Below are positions 42,118 through 52,435 of a DNA stretch of 64,000 nucleotides, piece after piece. Both the position numbers and the translations under genes were made by a program. Positions within the stretch are counted from its first letter, which is position 1, and the number at the start of each line of letters is the position of its first letter. The notes below the pieces were generated by a model that worked only from the letters and a program-made list of their open reading frames with translations, did no database searches and was not told the origin of the DNA. This DNA comes from Leptidea sinapis. Taxonomy: Eukaryota; Arthropoda; Insecta; Lepidoptera; Pieridae. The DNA lies in contig NC_066288.1 of the NCBI RefSeq assembly GCF_905404315.1, positions 3,968,001 through 4,032,000 on the forward strand, in the 5' to 3' direction.

Positions 42118-43265
42118 AATGATTATCTAATTCGTATATGTTAAATTATGTTGTTGGTAAGCCTTAATAAATAAATGATTGGGTAAATATTTATTATTTG
42201 TTTTATATCAATCGCTGCGAATAACACACAAAGAAGGTAAAGGCTCGTTCTAAATTATTATAGTTAAATTATTTCGAATCTCTTGGACAGTTTCGAAAAT
42301 AACCTTCTACAGCTCTATTTATATGTATATCTGTTTTTAATAGTTGTTCAAATATCTTTTAATTTATAAAAGTATAAGTTTGTTACTGAATAATAAATAA
42401 CCTTTAATTTAAAATCTTATTTTGTTATTGTAATAGTATACTACTAAATTATTGCTCTAAAATAATTAATACAATGGCAAATTAACTTTTAAAAGTAAAG
42501 CGTTAGAAATTCTGTTATATTGTTTTCCGTCTTTATGTATTAGCTCAAAACAATGGCTATACAAAGAATAAAGGAACTTTAGTAAATAGAAACCTAAAAA
42601 AGAATCTGTATCGTGACACGTGGAACGTTCATTCACTTCTGAATTGTTGCCGTTTTAAACGAAATAATCTTTAACAGAAATACATGTTTGACAGAGGAAT
42701 TCTAAAAATCCTACTTAGAAAACCTCTCAGATATAGCACTAATTGCGTCTATTCATAATCAGGTGTACTTACGGTCCGCCAACGTTATCTACAAGTGACT
42801 ATCTTATAGAAGCATAAACATTTAACTTTCGGACCTATTCTGAAACGAAATAAAAGTGAAGTATGTAAAATTCCCCCACATAAAACAAATTTGGCAAGAC
42901 GACAATTCTATATTTACAGTAACCAGGTATATAATGCAGCCAACGCAAGACTAAACATATACCCTAAACATATACAGACTTTATTACAATGCAAAAAAAC
43001 AACCAACCGTGAACCTCTTAGAATAGGAAGTAAAAACAAGAAAATTATGCTCTAACTGTAGGACAAAACTAACGTTAAAATTAAAACAATGAAGACGTCA
43101 GGTCAAGGAAATTGATCAAACCTTCAAGAAAAAAGGGTTGAATATTAGTACAAAGACTGCTGAAGCGAAGTTTAATTAGCCTATTAAGGCTCGCCACACA
43201 AAGGGAATTATAATGTTTTCTAATTCTGCTTAAACTGTAGATATTATATTGACTGCTGAGAATTT
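42118..43265. other. No gene recognised
   Basis: AT-rich intronic sequence. Confidence 0.4.
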
Positions 43266-43455
43266 GCTTTTCATATACATACATACATATAATCACGCCT
43301 CTTTCCCGTAGGGGTAGGCAGAGACCACTTCTTTCCACTTGCTAGGATCCTTACATACTTGTTTCATAACTATACATACATGCTCTTCGGTTTAGGGTAC
43401 TCTTGACCTGGCCTTTTTTGCTTTTCACACAGTCCATATTCTTCGTCGAAACGAT
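43266..43455 (-). repeat. Interspersed repeat with ATACATACATACAT edge
   Basis: ATACATACATACATATAATC, CGTAGGGGTAGGCAGAGACC and TTTCCACTTGCTAGGATCCT form a block I recall as a common moth repeat 3' end. Non-coding. Confidence 0.5.
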
Positions 43456-43687
43456 TCATTTAAAAATTGACGAAACTTAGACTAAGGACTGGTCTCCACT
43501 GTGCTCCAAATAAATACCGCAGACGTAGACGCAAAGTGTGGCAACGAATACTACGCCTAAGAGGGCGTACTTGAGCTAGTCTTTTACAATGTTGACGTGC
43601 CACATGTTCTGTTAAACTTTGCTAATAATTGAAACTAAAATGGTGGATTGCGTAGTAAAAATATGCTTAAAATAATACTACAACAAA

Positions 43688-43850
43688 TAGGAAAGACACT
43701 GGGATCACATATCATCAGTAAGTATTTAGTATTTTATTAATTTAAATGTAAAATAACACGAAGCGTATGTTACGAAATTTGAAAGATGCCATTGAGTGTC
43801 AAGATGCCACGCACACAAGCATCTAATAGTTGCCGTAATAAAAAAGCTAT
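43688..43850 (+). repeat. Family F repeat, copy 2
   Basis: CACTGGGATCACATATCATC, AGTAAGTATTTAGTATTT and AAGATGCCATTGAGTGTCAA match 33616-33810 in inverted orientation. Confidence 0.75.
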
Positions 43851-43865
43851 TGTTCTTAGGTAGTG

Positions 43866-44345
43866 CGGTATCTAGTTGGAGCGCAGCGGAGAGTAATGCT
43901 TAAGGCGAAGAGTAAGCAGAAAACTCCCAAACATGGTGTTTTTAGACAAGTTTTGTGGTGAAAGTAAAGCATTTCGAGCTGTGAACACTACTTAATCCTG
44001 TTACACATATCCTTAAGTCTTATTTGTAGGTTGCTAATGCTTGCTATTGGTTATAGTTAACACTGCCGAGCCTTTTTGAACTACCATTTTTCTTTGAAGT
44101 TAAACAAGTTTTTTGGCATGGCGTGACGCATTTTTTTGGTACTTCTCTCAGAAAAGTTATTCTTATAGATTATACTTTTTTGTGTAGGTTCATTTATTCA
44201 GATTAGTAGTGAATAACGAGGATTGTAAGCATATAAATTGATTTCCACCCAAGAATTTTGAAAATATTGGCTTTGTTACAGAGATTGCGGGCCGGCAGCC
44301 GTGAACTCATATCGCTCAAGGTTGCTGGCATTTAGTGTCACCATT
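43866..44345 (+). repeat. Family E repeat, copy 2
   Basis: Direct repeat of 32591-33085 (TAGGTTGCTAATGCTTGCTA, AGTTAAACAAGTTTTTT, CATTTATTCAGATTAGTAGT, GCCGTGAACTCATATCGCTC), preceded by GGTATCTAGTTGGAGCGCAG, also found at 34167. Confidence 0.75.
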
Positions 44346-44817
44346 ATCTAAGGTACGAAAGCATAAACCAATATCTCAACATTTTATCTGTGCCTCCAGA
44401 TGTAACTCCTGGCACTCTAAGCCAACGCGTTTTTAGCTAAGCTCATGTAACATGTATTAATTTGGTATGTTTCTGTAACACTGTATTTGTTGGCATCAAA
44501 TCCCAATAATTGCATATTAGGAAATATATAGTCGCTAATTGAAATCTAAGCAATTTATATTTTATTGTTTTTTTCTTTTAAAATATCGTTTATTATCTAG
44601 ATTCTTGCCACTTCTCTTATCAAAATTCAACCTTTTCCGTACTGGTGGTACATTTAAAAAAAATAAATCTTTTGACATTCATAAGATATATGATAATTTG
44701 ATGTTTTAATAATCAATTAATATTTCAAAATCATTAGTAGCATACTCAAATATTTGTTCGTCAATCACATAATATTATTTATCTAAAGAACATTTCTTTA
44801 ATATACTTATTTATAAA
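44346..44817. other. No gene recognised
   Basis: AT-rich intronic sequence; may include the 3' end of the Penelope-like element. Confidence 0.35.
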
Positions 44818-45117
44818 TCATTTAAAATTTTTACTTATCTGTGTTTCTACTAAACGAAACGAAATGAAAAAGTTCACATGATTTATATTGAAGTTCAAAT
44901 AATTTATATTGTTTCCGAGTGAGTGACTGGTGTCAATTAAATGTTTCGCGAAGTGTGATTTTTCGGGATGATTATTCTTAAATGCGGCACTATGTTCCTT
45001 TATTCTAATTTCGAAATTTCGGCCCGTTTGATCTATATATACCCCGTTACAAGTGTCACAACTTAGTTTATAAACGTCAGATTTCATGGGGGTATCAAAG
45101 AGCGGTTTCTGGCTCAT
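44818..45117 (-). pseudogene. Penelope-like element GIY-YIG endonuclease remnant
   Basis: The minus frame reads SDVYKLSCDTCNGVYIDQTG, RNFEIRIKEHSAAFKNNHPE, KSHFAKHLIDTSHSL. This is the GIY-YIG nuclease domain at the C-terminus of Penelope-like retroelements: VYKL for the GIY strand, VYIDQTGR for YIG-x-T-x-R with Asp in place of Gly, the catalytic Arg in RIKEH, and the downstream HFAKHL block. The reverse-transcriptase part is missing: the sequence upstream is cut by the insertion 45123-45381 and then passes into a terminal fragment. Not functional as it stands. Confidence 0.8.
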
Positions 45118-45391
45118 TTGTTATATCTCATATCTCAGCGGATACTCCACAGGGAGTGCCGCTTGCGCCTCTCTCTCCCCAAGAGAAGGTCGCCTTCGAT
45201 GAAGGCTTAGAGGGCACCTGCCCAAAGCCAACTGCAGGTGGTGTTTAGTGGGTAGGCACCTAGGTTTTACGTGAGTCCCACATAACCAACGCAGGCTTGG
45301 GCTGCGTTGGTATGCATGAGCATTCACCACCTCCCTCCCGTCGTTATCCCCTTTCCCTTTGTTTGGGCGCAACAAAAAAAACTCATTTGTT
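45113..45391 (+). mobile_element. Second hairpin-rich retroposon, 10-bp target-site duplication
   Basis: Insert 45123-45381 (259 bp) lies between two copies of CTCATTTGTT (45113-45122 and 45382-45391) and ends in GCGCAACAAAAAAAA. GC-rich with stems GCCTTC/GAAGGC (45192-45197/45201-45206), CACCTGC/GCAGGTG (45215-45221/45234-45240) and CCAACGCAG/CTGCGTTGG (45286-45294/45302-45310). No shared sequence with the 41.8 kb element. The end CTCCCTCCCGTCGTTATCCC is reminiscent of R1-clade LINE 3' UTRs, so it may be a very short 5'-truncated LINE. Confidence 0.8.
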
Positions 45392-45585
45392 TTAGTATCG
45401 TGCCAGATTTTGGCGACTTAACATGTCCTGAGGATGCCTCGTGTGAAGGCGAGTGTCGAGGCGAAAAACGTGTCGAAATGCTTAAAGACAAATATTGGCG
45501 GAATTAACACTAAAGAAAACTCAAATCATTTGAATAATTATGGATTTCCGCAAAGTAACGCCTACTTCAATAGAAATGAAAAAGA
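45392..45585 (+). mobile_element. Penelope-type terminal fragment with expanded hammerhead-like motif
   Basis: Same family as 33826-34050. CTGAGGA (45428-45434) and GCCTC (45436-45440) are followed by a 17-nt loop that contains a repeat of GAAGGCGAGTG/GAGGCGAAA, then GAGGC (45458-45462) and GAAA. It ends GCAAAGTAACGCCTACTTCA. Confidence 0.65.
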
Positions 45586-45589
45586 CTCA

Positions 45590-45740
45590 ATCATTCTGTA
45601 TCTATGTATGTTTATATGAATTTACGTATGTTTAAGTAAGTATATTGTATTAAATATATCATTGTCTTGTAATCCATAACACAGGCTATATGCTTAACTT
45701 GGGGCAAGATAATTTGTGTAAAAAGTGTGTCTGTGTCTAT
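45590..45740 (+). repeat. SINE-1, 3' part
   Basis: TATGTATGTTTATATGAATT, GTAAGTATATTGTATTAAAT, ATAACACAGGCTATATGCTT, AACTTGGGGCAAGATAATTT match the other SINE-1 copies. The tRNA head is absent. Confidence 0.8.
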
Positions 45741-46845
45741 ATATATATATATATTCTACGACATAATGAACATCCTTAATTACAGGTTCCTTTTTTTTTA
45801 TAATTATTATTTTTGCCCTTGTGTTACATGACTATTGAAAAATATGGATGTATTTACGCGCAGAAATTTAAATTGCATTTTTGTGGCAATTAGTAAAAAG
45901 TTTTATATTTTTAACTAGCTTGATTTATTATCTTATTGTCGAATTAAGAAACGTGATAGAAATGGTTGCTGTACCTGGAATTGTACCCTATTTAAATGTT
46001 AAATCAATTTAGATTTCACATTTAAACATGGTACATTTGTGAAAATTTTGACACATGTCTCATTTGATACATGTCAAAATTTTACATCACAATAATAATT
46101 AAAGCTGACTTAATATAGATAAACACGATCCGAGGCGCTAATTGTTTTAATTGGCAGTAAAATTATTCATATCACTCGGTATTTCAATTAAGACACGTGG
46201 TTTTCTTATTAATATTGATAATTCTATTAATTGGCAAATACGTTCTGTATTCTGAATAATATAAATGAAAATATACCTTAAGTGCATAGTTCAAATTTAT
46301 AAATAATGAAATCCTCACTTTGGTAATAATTAATGATAATGTAGACTGGGTAAGTAATTTAAAGTACCGCACTTAACATTTATTTATCCTCGTTGATTTA
46401 AACTCAAATATTTTTATTCTATATATAACTTAAATCCACTTATTGAACGTCAAAAATCTACCCAGTTGTACTAAATATATGCCTTACACCTGACAAGAAT
46501 GACCTCTGTGTTTTTTATAGGCTTTATATTAGCTTCACTTGTATGTTTGTATGTATGTTTGTAACTTACTTCTTTAGACGCGATTTTGACACACTTTAAA
46601 CGGCCAGATTTCATTGAAACTTTGTAGATTTATCGAGGACCGATGAAAATACACTAATTTGATAAGATTATTCCATTATTCAATTTGCAAACTAAGATTT
46701 TTGTCAATTTATATAATTTTTATCTATAGTCGATAAGGCAGGAATTGACGTTAAAGTACTTAATAGTTTTAAAAATACGCTTTTATAGAAAATTTAACTA
46801 AAAAATGAAAAATGGATAATACGAGCGAAGAAGTTAGTAGTTAGC
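45741..46845. other. No gene recognised
   Basis: AT-rich intronic sequence. GTATGTTTGTATGTATGTTT and ACTTCTTTAGACGCGATTTT near 46550 are also seen near 33590, so part is repeat. Confidence 0.4.
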
Positions 46846-46866
46846 AGACTATTATGAATAAGGGGA
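46846..46866. repeat. End fragment of the 15.2 kb MITE
   Basis: GCAGACTATTATGAATAAGG GG matches the right terminus of 15204-15341. Confidence 0.65.
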
Positions 46867-46979
46867 TTAGTCAAGATTGTAACTTGATCCAAAGCTTATA
46901 TCTATTTTTGCAAAAACATAAATATTTTAGACATTCAATTTGTTGGTATACAGTAACGTGTTAAGCTTACATTACTCAC

Positions 46980-47754
46980 CCAACATCCTAATAACTCTTC
47001 TCTGCGAGGCTCCATGCCTGCACCGCGTCGATGCATTCCTTTCACTACTCTCAAAAGACGTCTTCTTGACCAGATGCAACGCTCTGGACGTGTGCAACTT
47101 AGCACCGATCAATATATACAGTACAGTTATCAATGACATCGGTGCAACGAAAAACACAAAACTAGATATAACAAACACTTCATGAACGCCGTGTCCTTTA
47201 ACTGTACACGCACTTATCTGTTGACCGTTCTCACTGAACACTACAACACCAAACTGCATGGCTTGAGGAATCGCCGCACACAAAGCACACAGCCATATTG
47301 CTATTATATACCTTATAGCCCGCGATAGCTTCGACATTGTATGTGACATGAATGGACGGCATATTGCTATATACCGTTCTACTGTGAACGCTGTGATTGT
47401 CAATACAGTCGCATTTGCGGATGTTTCTGATATCAGCCCTGTTGCAATACACAGAGGCTCCACGAGAGGAAACGTCAAAGGGTCCCATAGGTGGTACAAG
47501 TCTAAAGGCAGTCCACAAACAAGGAGGAGGAGGTCGGATATAGCGAGGCTGAAGAGATAAAAGTTTGTTGCTGTGTGCATCGATCTATTTCTTGCTATCA
47601 CGATGCATGTGCTTATGTTTCCTAGAACACCGGCCACAAATATTACTGAGTAGACGACTGTGAGAGGTACGATGATAGCTAAAGATTCTAGTTCTGATAT
47701 TGATGAATCCGTGTAATTGGTTCCATTGCTTAGCAGCTCTTCTTCAAGATCCAT
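46980..47754 (-). CDS. PRXamide-type neuropeptide GPCR, first coding exon (helices 1-5)
   Basis: Starts ATG at 47754 and ends in donor G/GTGAGTAAT at 46980 (258 codons plus one base). N-glycosylation sites NGT (10-12) and NYT (13-15) lie in the extracellular N-terminus. Helix 1 is about 25-52 with the conserved GN (45-46), helix 2 about 64-86 (SLAISD, D74), and the first loop carries W90. C102 and C183 can form the usual disulfide. Helix 3 ends in ERY (126-128) in place of DRY; helix 4 is about 147-168; helix 5 about 193-217 with P205. A basic, Ser-rich third loop (218-255) follows. MHTATNFYLFSLAISDLLLL is characteristic of insect pyrokinin/PBAN/diapause hormone/CAPA receptors, which couple peptide hormones ending in PRXamide to Gq/calcium. 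Which of these it is cannot be settled here. Confidence 0.92.
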
Positions 47755-47788
47755 TCTCTCTCGAACTCAGTAGTTTCTATGACAGCAT
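47755..47788 (-). promoter_or_regulatory. 5' UTR piece with 3-codon upstream ORF
   Basis: An acceptor TAATTTTTACAG lies just before 47788, so the coding exon probably starts there and an upstream UTR exon exists to the right. The first bases of the exon spell ATG CTG TCA TAG (47788-47777), a minimal upstream ORF ending 22 nt before the receptor start. Confidence 0.55.
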
Positions 47789-47948
47789 CTGTAAAAATTA
47801 AGATTTATCAATGCTTTGACCATAGATGATACCTAGCATGACTATAATTTCTTATAAATGCATTTATTATGTTATGACGTAATTTAATCTTTATAAAAAC
47901 TTATACGTATTAATTCATTGAAGTCTCATCAATATATAAAAGATAAAC

Positions 47949-48480
47949 CTATTTGAAATCTTTGACATAAATACACGTCTTTAATCTGTCTGGCCACAAA
48001 TTTACACGCACTGTTTCCATGGGAAATTTAGCCACTGCTTGTTCTAGAAACTTCTTAAGCGTCACTTTCCATTTGTAGTCTATGAATTCAGATCTGAGCT
48101 TGTCGAGAACCAGTCTTTGGTACTTATAAATATCAAACTTTGACTTCCAGCCAAGCTTGGGAAGTTCGTGCCTTGTGACTAGGTGCAGAGTCTTTCTGGA
48201 AAGTCCAAGGCACATTTTTAGAAAGCATATTGCTACCTTTTTTCACAACACTATGAAAGTCTCTTGGTGCACTTTGGCTGAAGTCTTCCCATCTTTTTCG
48301 TCAAAATGAATCGTTGTGCCTCCTTGATAAGACTTCCCCCAGGAAACCATGACTAAATCAGGATGATGACCACGTTGCACTTTTCCGACCACTTGTTTAG
48401 CTTTTTTGGAGCTATGCTATCAATGATAAGCATCAAGCTTCAGGTCTTCTTAATTCGTTCTTGAGTTCGGTTTTTTTATA
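47949..48480 (-). pseudogene. mariner/maT-type transposase remnant
   Basis: The minus strand, with frames shifted, reads HHPDLVMVSWGKSYQGGTTI, HFDEKDGKTSAKVHQET (about 48390-48280), then NVPWTFQKDSAPSHKARTSQ, AWLEVKV (second catalytic Asp in QKDSAPSHKA), and finally LEQAVAKFPMETVRVNLWPD, RLKTCIYVKDF to the stop at 47949. This is the C-terminal half of a mariner-superfamily transposase of the maT kind. The sequence around the third catalytic residue is disrupted. It lies about 160 bp from the receptor exon, within its probable 5' intron. Confidence 0.72.
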
Positions 48481-49654
48481 GGATTTCGGAGAATTATGGA
48501 TTTAACACACTCTTTAGTACTTAACAACACACGACCGCCCTATGTTTTATGACCTTTGACCACTGACCTGTATAAATACTATTGGACAGGCTGTGCCATA
48601 TGTTTGACAGCAATTTTTTGTACCTATTTGAAGTGCCACTCGCGAGCGTCCAGAGAGCTAGTTTTGACGCATGATACAAATGGCTGCGAGAGAAGCGTAC
48701 AATACTCTGAAGTATTTTTACATTTTGAATTAATTTCGGTCGTTTTCCGTGTAATTTATACTTCAGGAATCAACGTGATAGAGTACACATTTTTTTTGTA
48801 AATAGTTTTCCTATTGATGTTTGTTTAGCTGAGGTTGTCAATACTGGTTTTAGTACCGCAGACTCTCAGAAAATGGCGAATATCAAACAGGTACAAAAGC
48901 ACTTCCACAGCCGCCAGTCCAGTTTTATATAGTAGAGGTCAGTGCCTTTGACAGACGATGTATTGGTATATCTAGGTACTGATAGTACGATAAAATATGC
49001 AACTTTTTTTGTTTTCTTTAACACCCCATTCCATTATTGTGATTTAATATTAACCTCGAAAACTATACGTGTAATGGCGGGAGAATATCGTCGTTTCTGA
49101 CGTAATAAAGGAGTTCCAAATTTGAATTTAAAAGAAAATAAAATAAGTAGTTTTTTTAATTTGAGACATTATTTATGTTGACTAGTTATATGACATTGAT
49201 GAATGGCAGTCTCTCCACCAACGAGAGGTATTTAACTAAAATATTCCCCCGTCAATCAAAAAAATCAACTTGAAAAATTTATCCTATTATAAATGAATAA
49301 TAACGTGCGTCAGTCAAATTATTTTTCTTGCGAAAACATAAAAGTATAAAGTTAATTAGGTGATGAAAATTGCCAAAACATTAATTTTCGACGCGTTTGC
49401 GCGTCAAAGTTATAAAATGAGCTTTTCCGTTCCGTTATGTGTTGTTGTTAAGAGCAGTGAATTTTATGAAAATTCAGTTCCATTTTTATAATTACTCTAT
49501 AATTGCGAGAAGATTGTTGTTATATAAAATTGAATTTAAATTTGATCCCTTAACCCCGATTACACTAGTTAATTCAATTTGAGTTTCATAAAACTCAGTT
49601 TAACTTAAACTTGTTTAGTTTGTTATTTTAAAGTGATATCCTTAAACATAGATA
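48481..49654. other. No gene recognised
   Basis: The receptor promoter or UTR exon may lie here, but no TATA box or exon could be supported. Confidence 0.4.
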
Positions 49655-49885
49655 ATTTACACGTCTAGATAGAGTCTCTTGCTGTTAGGCAACCGATAAA
49701 AACAGGCTAGGAATATTAGTTTAGTGTGCATAACAAGCTACGTCTTACACTCGCGATTTGTATGACACTTTGTGTTAGTGTGCGTGAATTGCTCAAAATA
49801 GAGGTTAGTTCTAAACTCTAAAGTCTATTTTAGCGACGTTTTCACAGCTGTCATAGTCTATCTAGACGTATAATAAATGATCTTT
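49655..49885. mobile_element. MITE family C, best copy
   Basis: Terminal inverted repeats ACGTCTAGATAGA (about 49661-49673) and TCTATCTAGACGT (about 49858-49870). The interior shares GAGTCTCTTGCTGTTAGGCA, CGATAAAAACAGGC, TACGTCTTACACTCGCGATT and TTTCACAGCTGTCATAGTCT with the other copies. Non-coding. Confidence 0.8.
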
Positions 49886-50737
49886 ACTTCTGTCACTGTC
49901 GTTATCCTTACAGCAGCATTATATATTTGCTGATTTTTAAAGTGAAACTATTATTAAATCGTCTCAAACTTTTTTGTCTGTGTCTGTCTCGTTGCATGTC
50001 GCGTGACGGTCGGGCGGCGCCTATAGCTCGCAGCAGCTGACCGTGTAGTGTATAGACTATTACTCATTTAGTTGGAGACTTAGTTAACTTTTATTATTTC
50101 CCATAATCATTCCAATTTTCCAAGTATAAAATTAAGATTGATAAAGCGATTTTTATACCATTAATGGAATATTATTTCAAAAATTTTCAGTTAAATGTCT
50201 ATAATGTGAAAAAAAATTTCACTTTTACCGTTGTTTCATGAAACGACACAATCCTTTTTATTAGTAAAATGCAAACTCAAATATTTAAATTCAACGAAGT
50301 ACTTGAAATCACTTAAAGTCAATATCTACATCTCATTCGAATAAATATGCCTCAGACCAGAGAAGAATGGTAGCAAGAAAGTCTACGTAACCTACTTCTT
50401 TTTTATTATAAAAATATTAATTAATTAAAAGGTTAAAATTTAAAAAAAATCATCTAGGTAAAGTTTACTTTAAGAAAACGTTTTTAACAATTCTTTTGAA
50501 TTTCGCGTCACATATTGTGTTTTGTACATTTGGCAATCACGACTTAAAACCATCTTTTCATTTTACATCGACCAACAAAAGATTTACTATATTCTATTTG
50601 ATTATTGTTCACAATAAAAAAAAAATAATTTTAATAAAAATATATATATATATAAAGTCGCCCACAAGGAACCATGTAAGGTATATCCTTGGGGATAAGA
50701 TAAATTACAACTTTCTGCTGTTGTCAATAATCTAAAG
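49886..50737. other. No gene recognised
   Basis: AT-rich. An isolated GC-rich stretch GTCGGGCGGCGCCTATAGCT is at about 50009, and a TATATATATA run at 50641-50654. Confidence 0.4.
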
Positions 50738-50899
50738 CTGTCCCAATATACCCGATAAGTCATTCTTATCGCTTTATATTGGGACGCGTGAATTGCAATT
50801 TCCATACAAACTTTTATCGCTGGTAAGCTATACGTCGTCGCATTGACAGAAAGCTTGCACGGATAAGGTGAGTTACCGTCGATAAGTTTATTGGGACAG
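50738..50899. mobile_element. MITE with CTGTCCCAATA ends, 162 bp
   Basis: The left end CTGTCCCAATA (50738-50748) is inverted at the right as TATTGGGACAG with GATAA motifs inside each end. An internal copy of the end motif (TTATATTGGGAC) lies at about 50775. The right part recurs at 55527-55558. Confidence 0.75.
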
Positions 50900-50914
50900 A
50901 AAATTTAACAATAG

Positions 50915-51590
50915 TAAAGATTTTATTTATTTTAGTTATTTAGATAGTTACACCAACAACAGATCATTATACAATTAAAATTTTAGCAAGTACACAAGGG
51001 ATAGTACAATATGACATGTCTTTACAGGTCTAAACAACATTTACAATAGTGCGAAAAGAATAACAAAGTTGAACAATTAAACATAATAATATTAAAGAAA
51101 TGAAGAGTTAAACAAAAATGATGATATTAAATGACTTAAATACATTTCTACTTAAAAAAAAGAGATTTATAAAATTTATAACTTTACAACAATACAATAA
51201 TTTACTTCTTATATTTAACTTACATAACTAAGATCTTAATATTTTAATGCCGACTGCATTTTAAATTTATTGATATTAGTCACATGAAAAATATCTATAT
51301 TACTATTTTTTGCAGTGATATCGTTATAAGAGCTCATAATTCTGTTTAAGGGGGCGTTTTTACCTATATTAGTTCTGCTGATTGTTGGGCTGAAAATATT
51401 TTTAATAGGGAATCTTGGTCTATTTCTAGGGACTGTAAGATTTACAATTATAAGAGATTCTGGGGATATGATTCTACCATGTATAATTTTAATCTCAAGT
51501 AAGAGATAGACTGAATATTGGGAAAGGCTGTTACTCGACTGAACCGAGTAGGTATCTATATATATATATTTCATAATATCATTGCGGCAA
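50915..51590 (-). mobile_element. LINE with reverse-transcriptase C-terminal remnant
   Basis: The minus frame (51574-51236) reads EIKIIHGRIISPESLIIVNL, TVPRNRPRFPIKNIFSPTIS, RTNIGKNAPLNRIMSSYNDI. This is the conserved tail xGxIxSPELLxxINLxxPRxxxR...RTNxGxNxPLxRM of a CR1/Jockey-like family. The 3' end at left is T-rich (ATTTTATTTATTTTAG, about 50920). The catalytic part is missing. A short piece of the same tail is at 55580-55620. Confidence 0.7.
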
Positions 51591-51837
51591 CAGCAACCTA
51601 GACAAGTTTACGATCTGACGCCTGAAGTCCATAGAAGTAATTTTGCTGCACACTTCGTAGTCCACTTTATGGCTTTCAACGTCTGTCGTGTTATAACGAC
51701 ACCTTTTATGATGCTAACATTGATTTTATTTTAACCTGAGTTATTTGTATCATAAGCTTTGCCGGGTATTTTTTGGTGAATCGAGGTATTTTGGAAATTA
51801 TATTTAGATACGAAAATCATCCTGATGAAAATATATA

Positions 51838-52065
51838 TTATATAATATTGACACACTTTTTACAGAAATTATCTTGCCCCAAGTTAAGCATCTATAGCCT
51901 GTGTTATGGGTTACAAGACAATGATATATTTAATACAATATACTTACTTAAACATACATAAATTCATATAAACATACATAAATACATTTAAACATCCATG
52001 ACTCGGAAACAAACATCCATATTCATCATATAAATGCTTAAATACATCATATATGAATAATGTTT
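51838..52065 (-). repeat. SINE-1, 3' part
   Basis: Antisense tail TGACACACTTTTTACAGAAA, ATCTTGCCCCAAGTTAAGC, CTATAGCCTGTGTTATGGG, ACAAGACAATGATATATTTA to CATCCATGACTCGGAAACAA and CATCCATATTCATCATATA. The tRNA head beyond is lost. Confidence 0.85.
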
Positions 52066-52179
52066 TTGTGTTTTATTAGCAATAAGTCCTTACCTTTTTA
52101 CAGTTTATCAAACAATTACGAGAGTATATATTATATTATTATTAATAAATCAAATACAATATAATAAATTAAACTATTA

Positions 52180-52435
52180 TCTAACTATAGTGAAAAACAA
52201 ACTGAACTTTAAGTGAACCCCAACAGATTCGAATGTTTGCCCTCGGGTTTTGTGAACAGTCATGGCAAATATAGAACTCACGAGAAATTACTGACTCTGC
52301 GTGGTGTATTTTTTTTTTAATTTTAGTTCTTGTGGTTAGATAATAGCTTTGTGCCTTATTATTATAAGAAAGTATTCTATATTCCAATAAAAAATCATTG
52401 TTTATTATAATATATATTTTAATCAAATTATTATA
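52180..52435 (-). pseudogene. Helitron-type PIF1-like helicase fragment
   Basis: The minus strand at about 52268-52185 reads AMTVHKTRGQTFESVGVHLK, FSLFFTIVR, stop. It resembles the end of the helicase domain of Helitron RepHel proteins, where A-M-T-I-N-K-S-Q-G-Q-T is conserved. It is the only coding trace of an autonomous Helitron here; four short non-coding Helitrons lie within the window. Confidence 0.55.

Larger units (their letters stand above)
31700..46979 (-). other. 15.3-kb receptor intron filled with repeats
   Basis: Donor GTGAGTAAT at 46979 and acceptor TTTACAG at 31700, phase 1. Within it are at least 20 repeat insertions on both strands. No additional coding exon fits between helices 5 and 6, and the phase of the flanking exons shows none is needed. 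Confidence 0.88.

Noticed and set aside
45121..45507. Frames of 84 and 66 codons on both strands
   Set aside because: They lie in the hairpin-rich insertion and the ribozyme-like fragment, and neither resembles a protein family.
47231..47518. Minus and plus frames inside the receptor exon
   Set aside because: They are out-of-frame shadows of the seven-helix receptor coding sequence.
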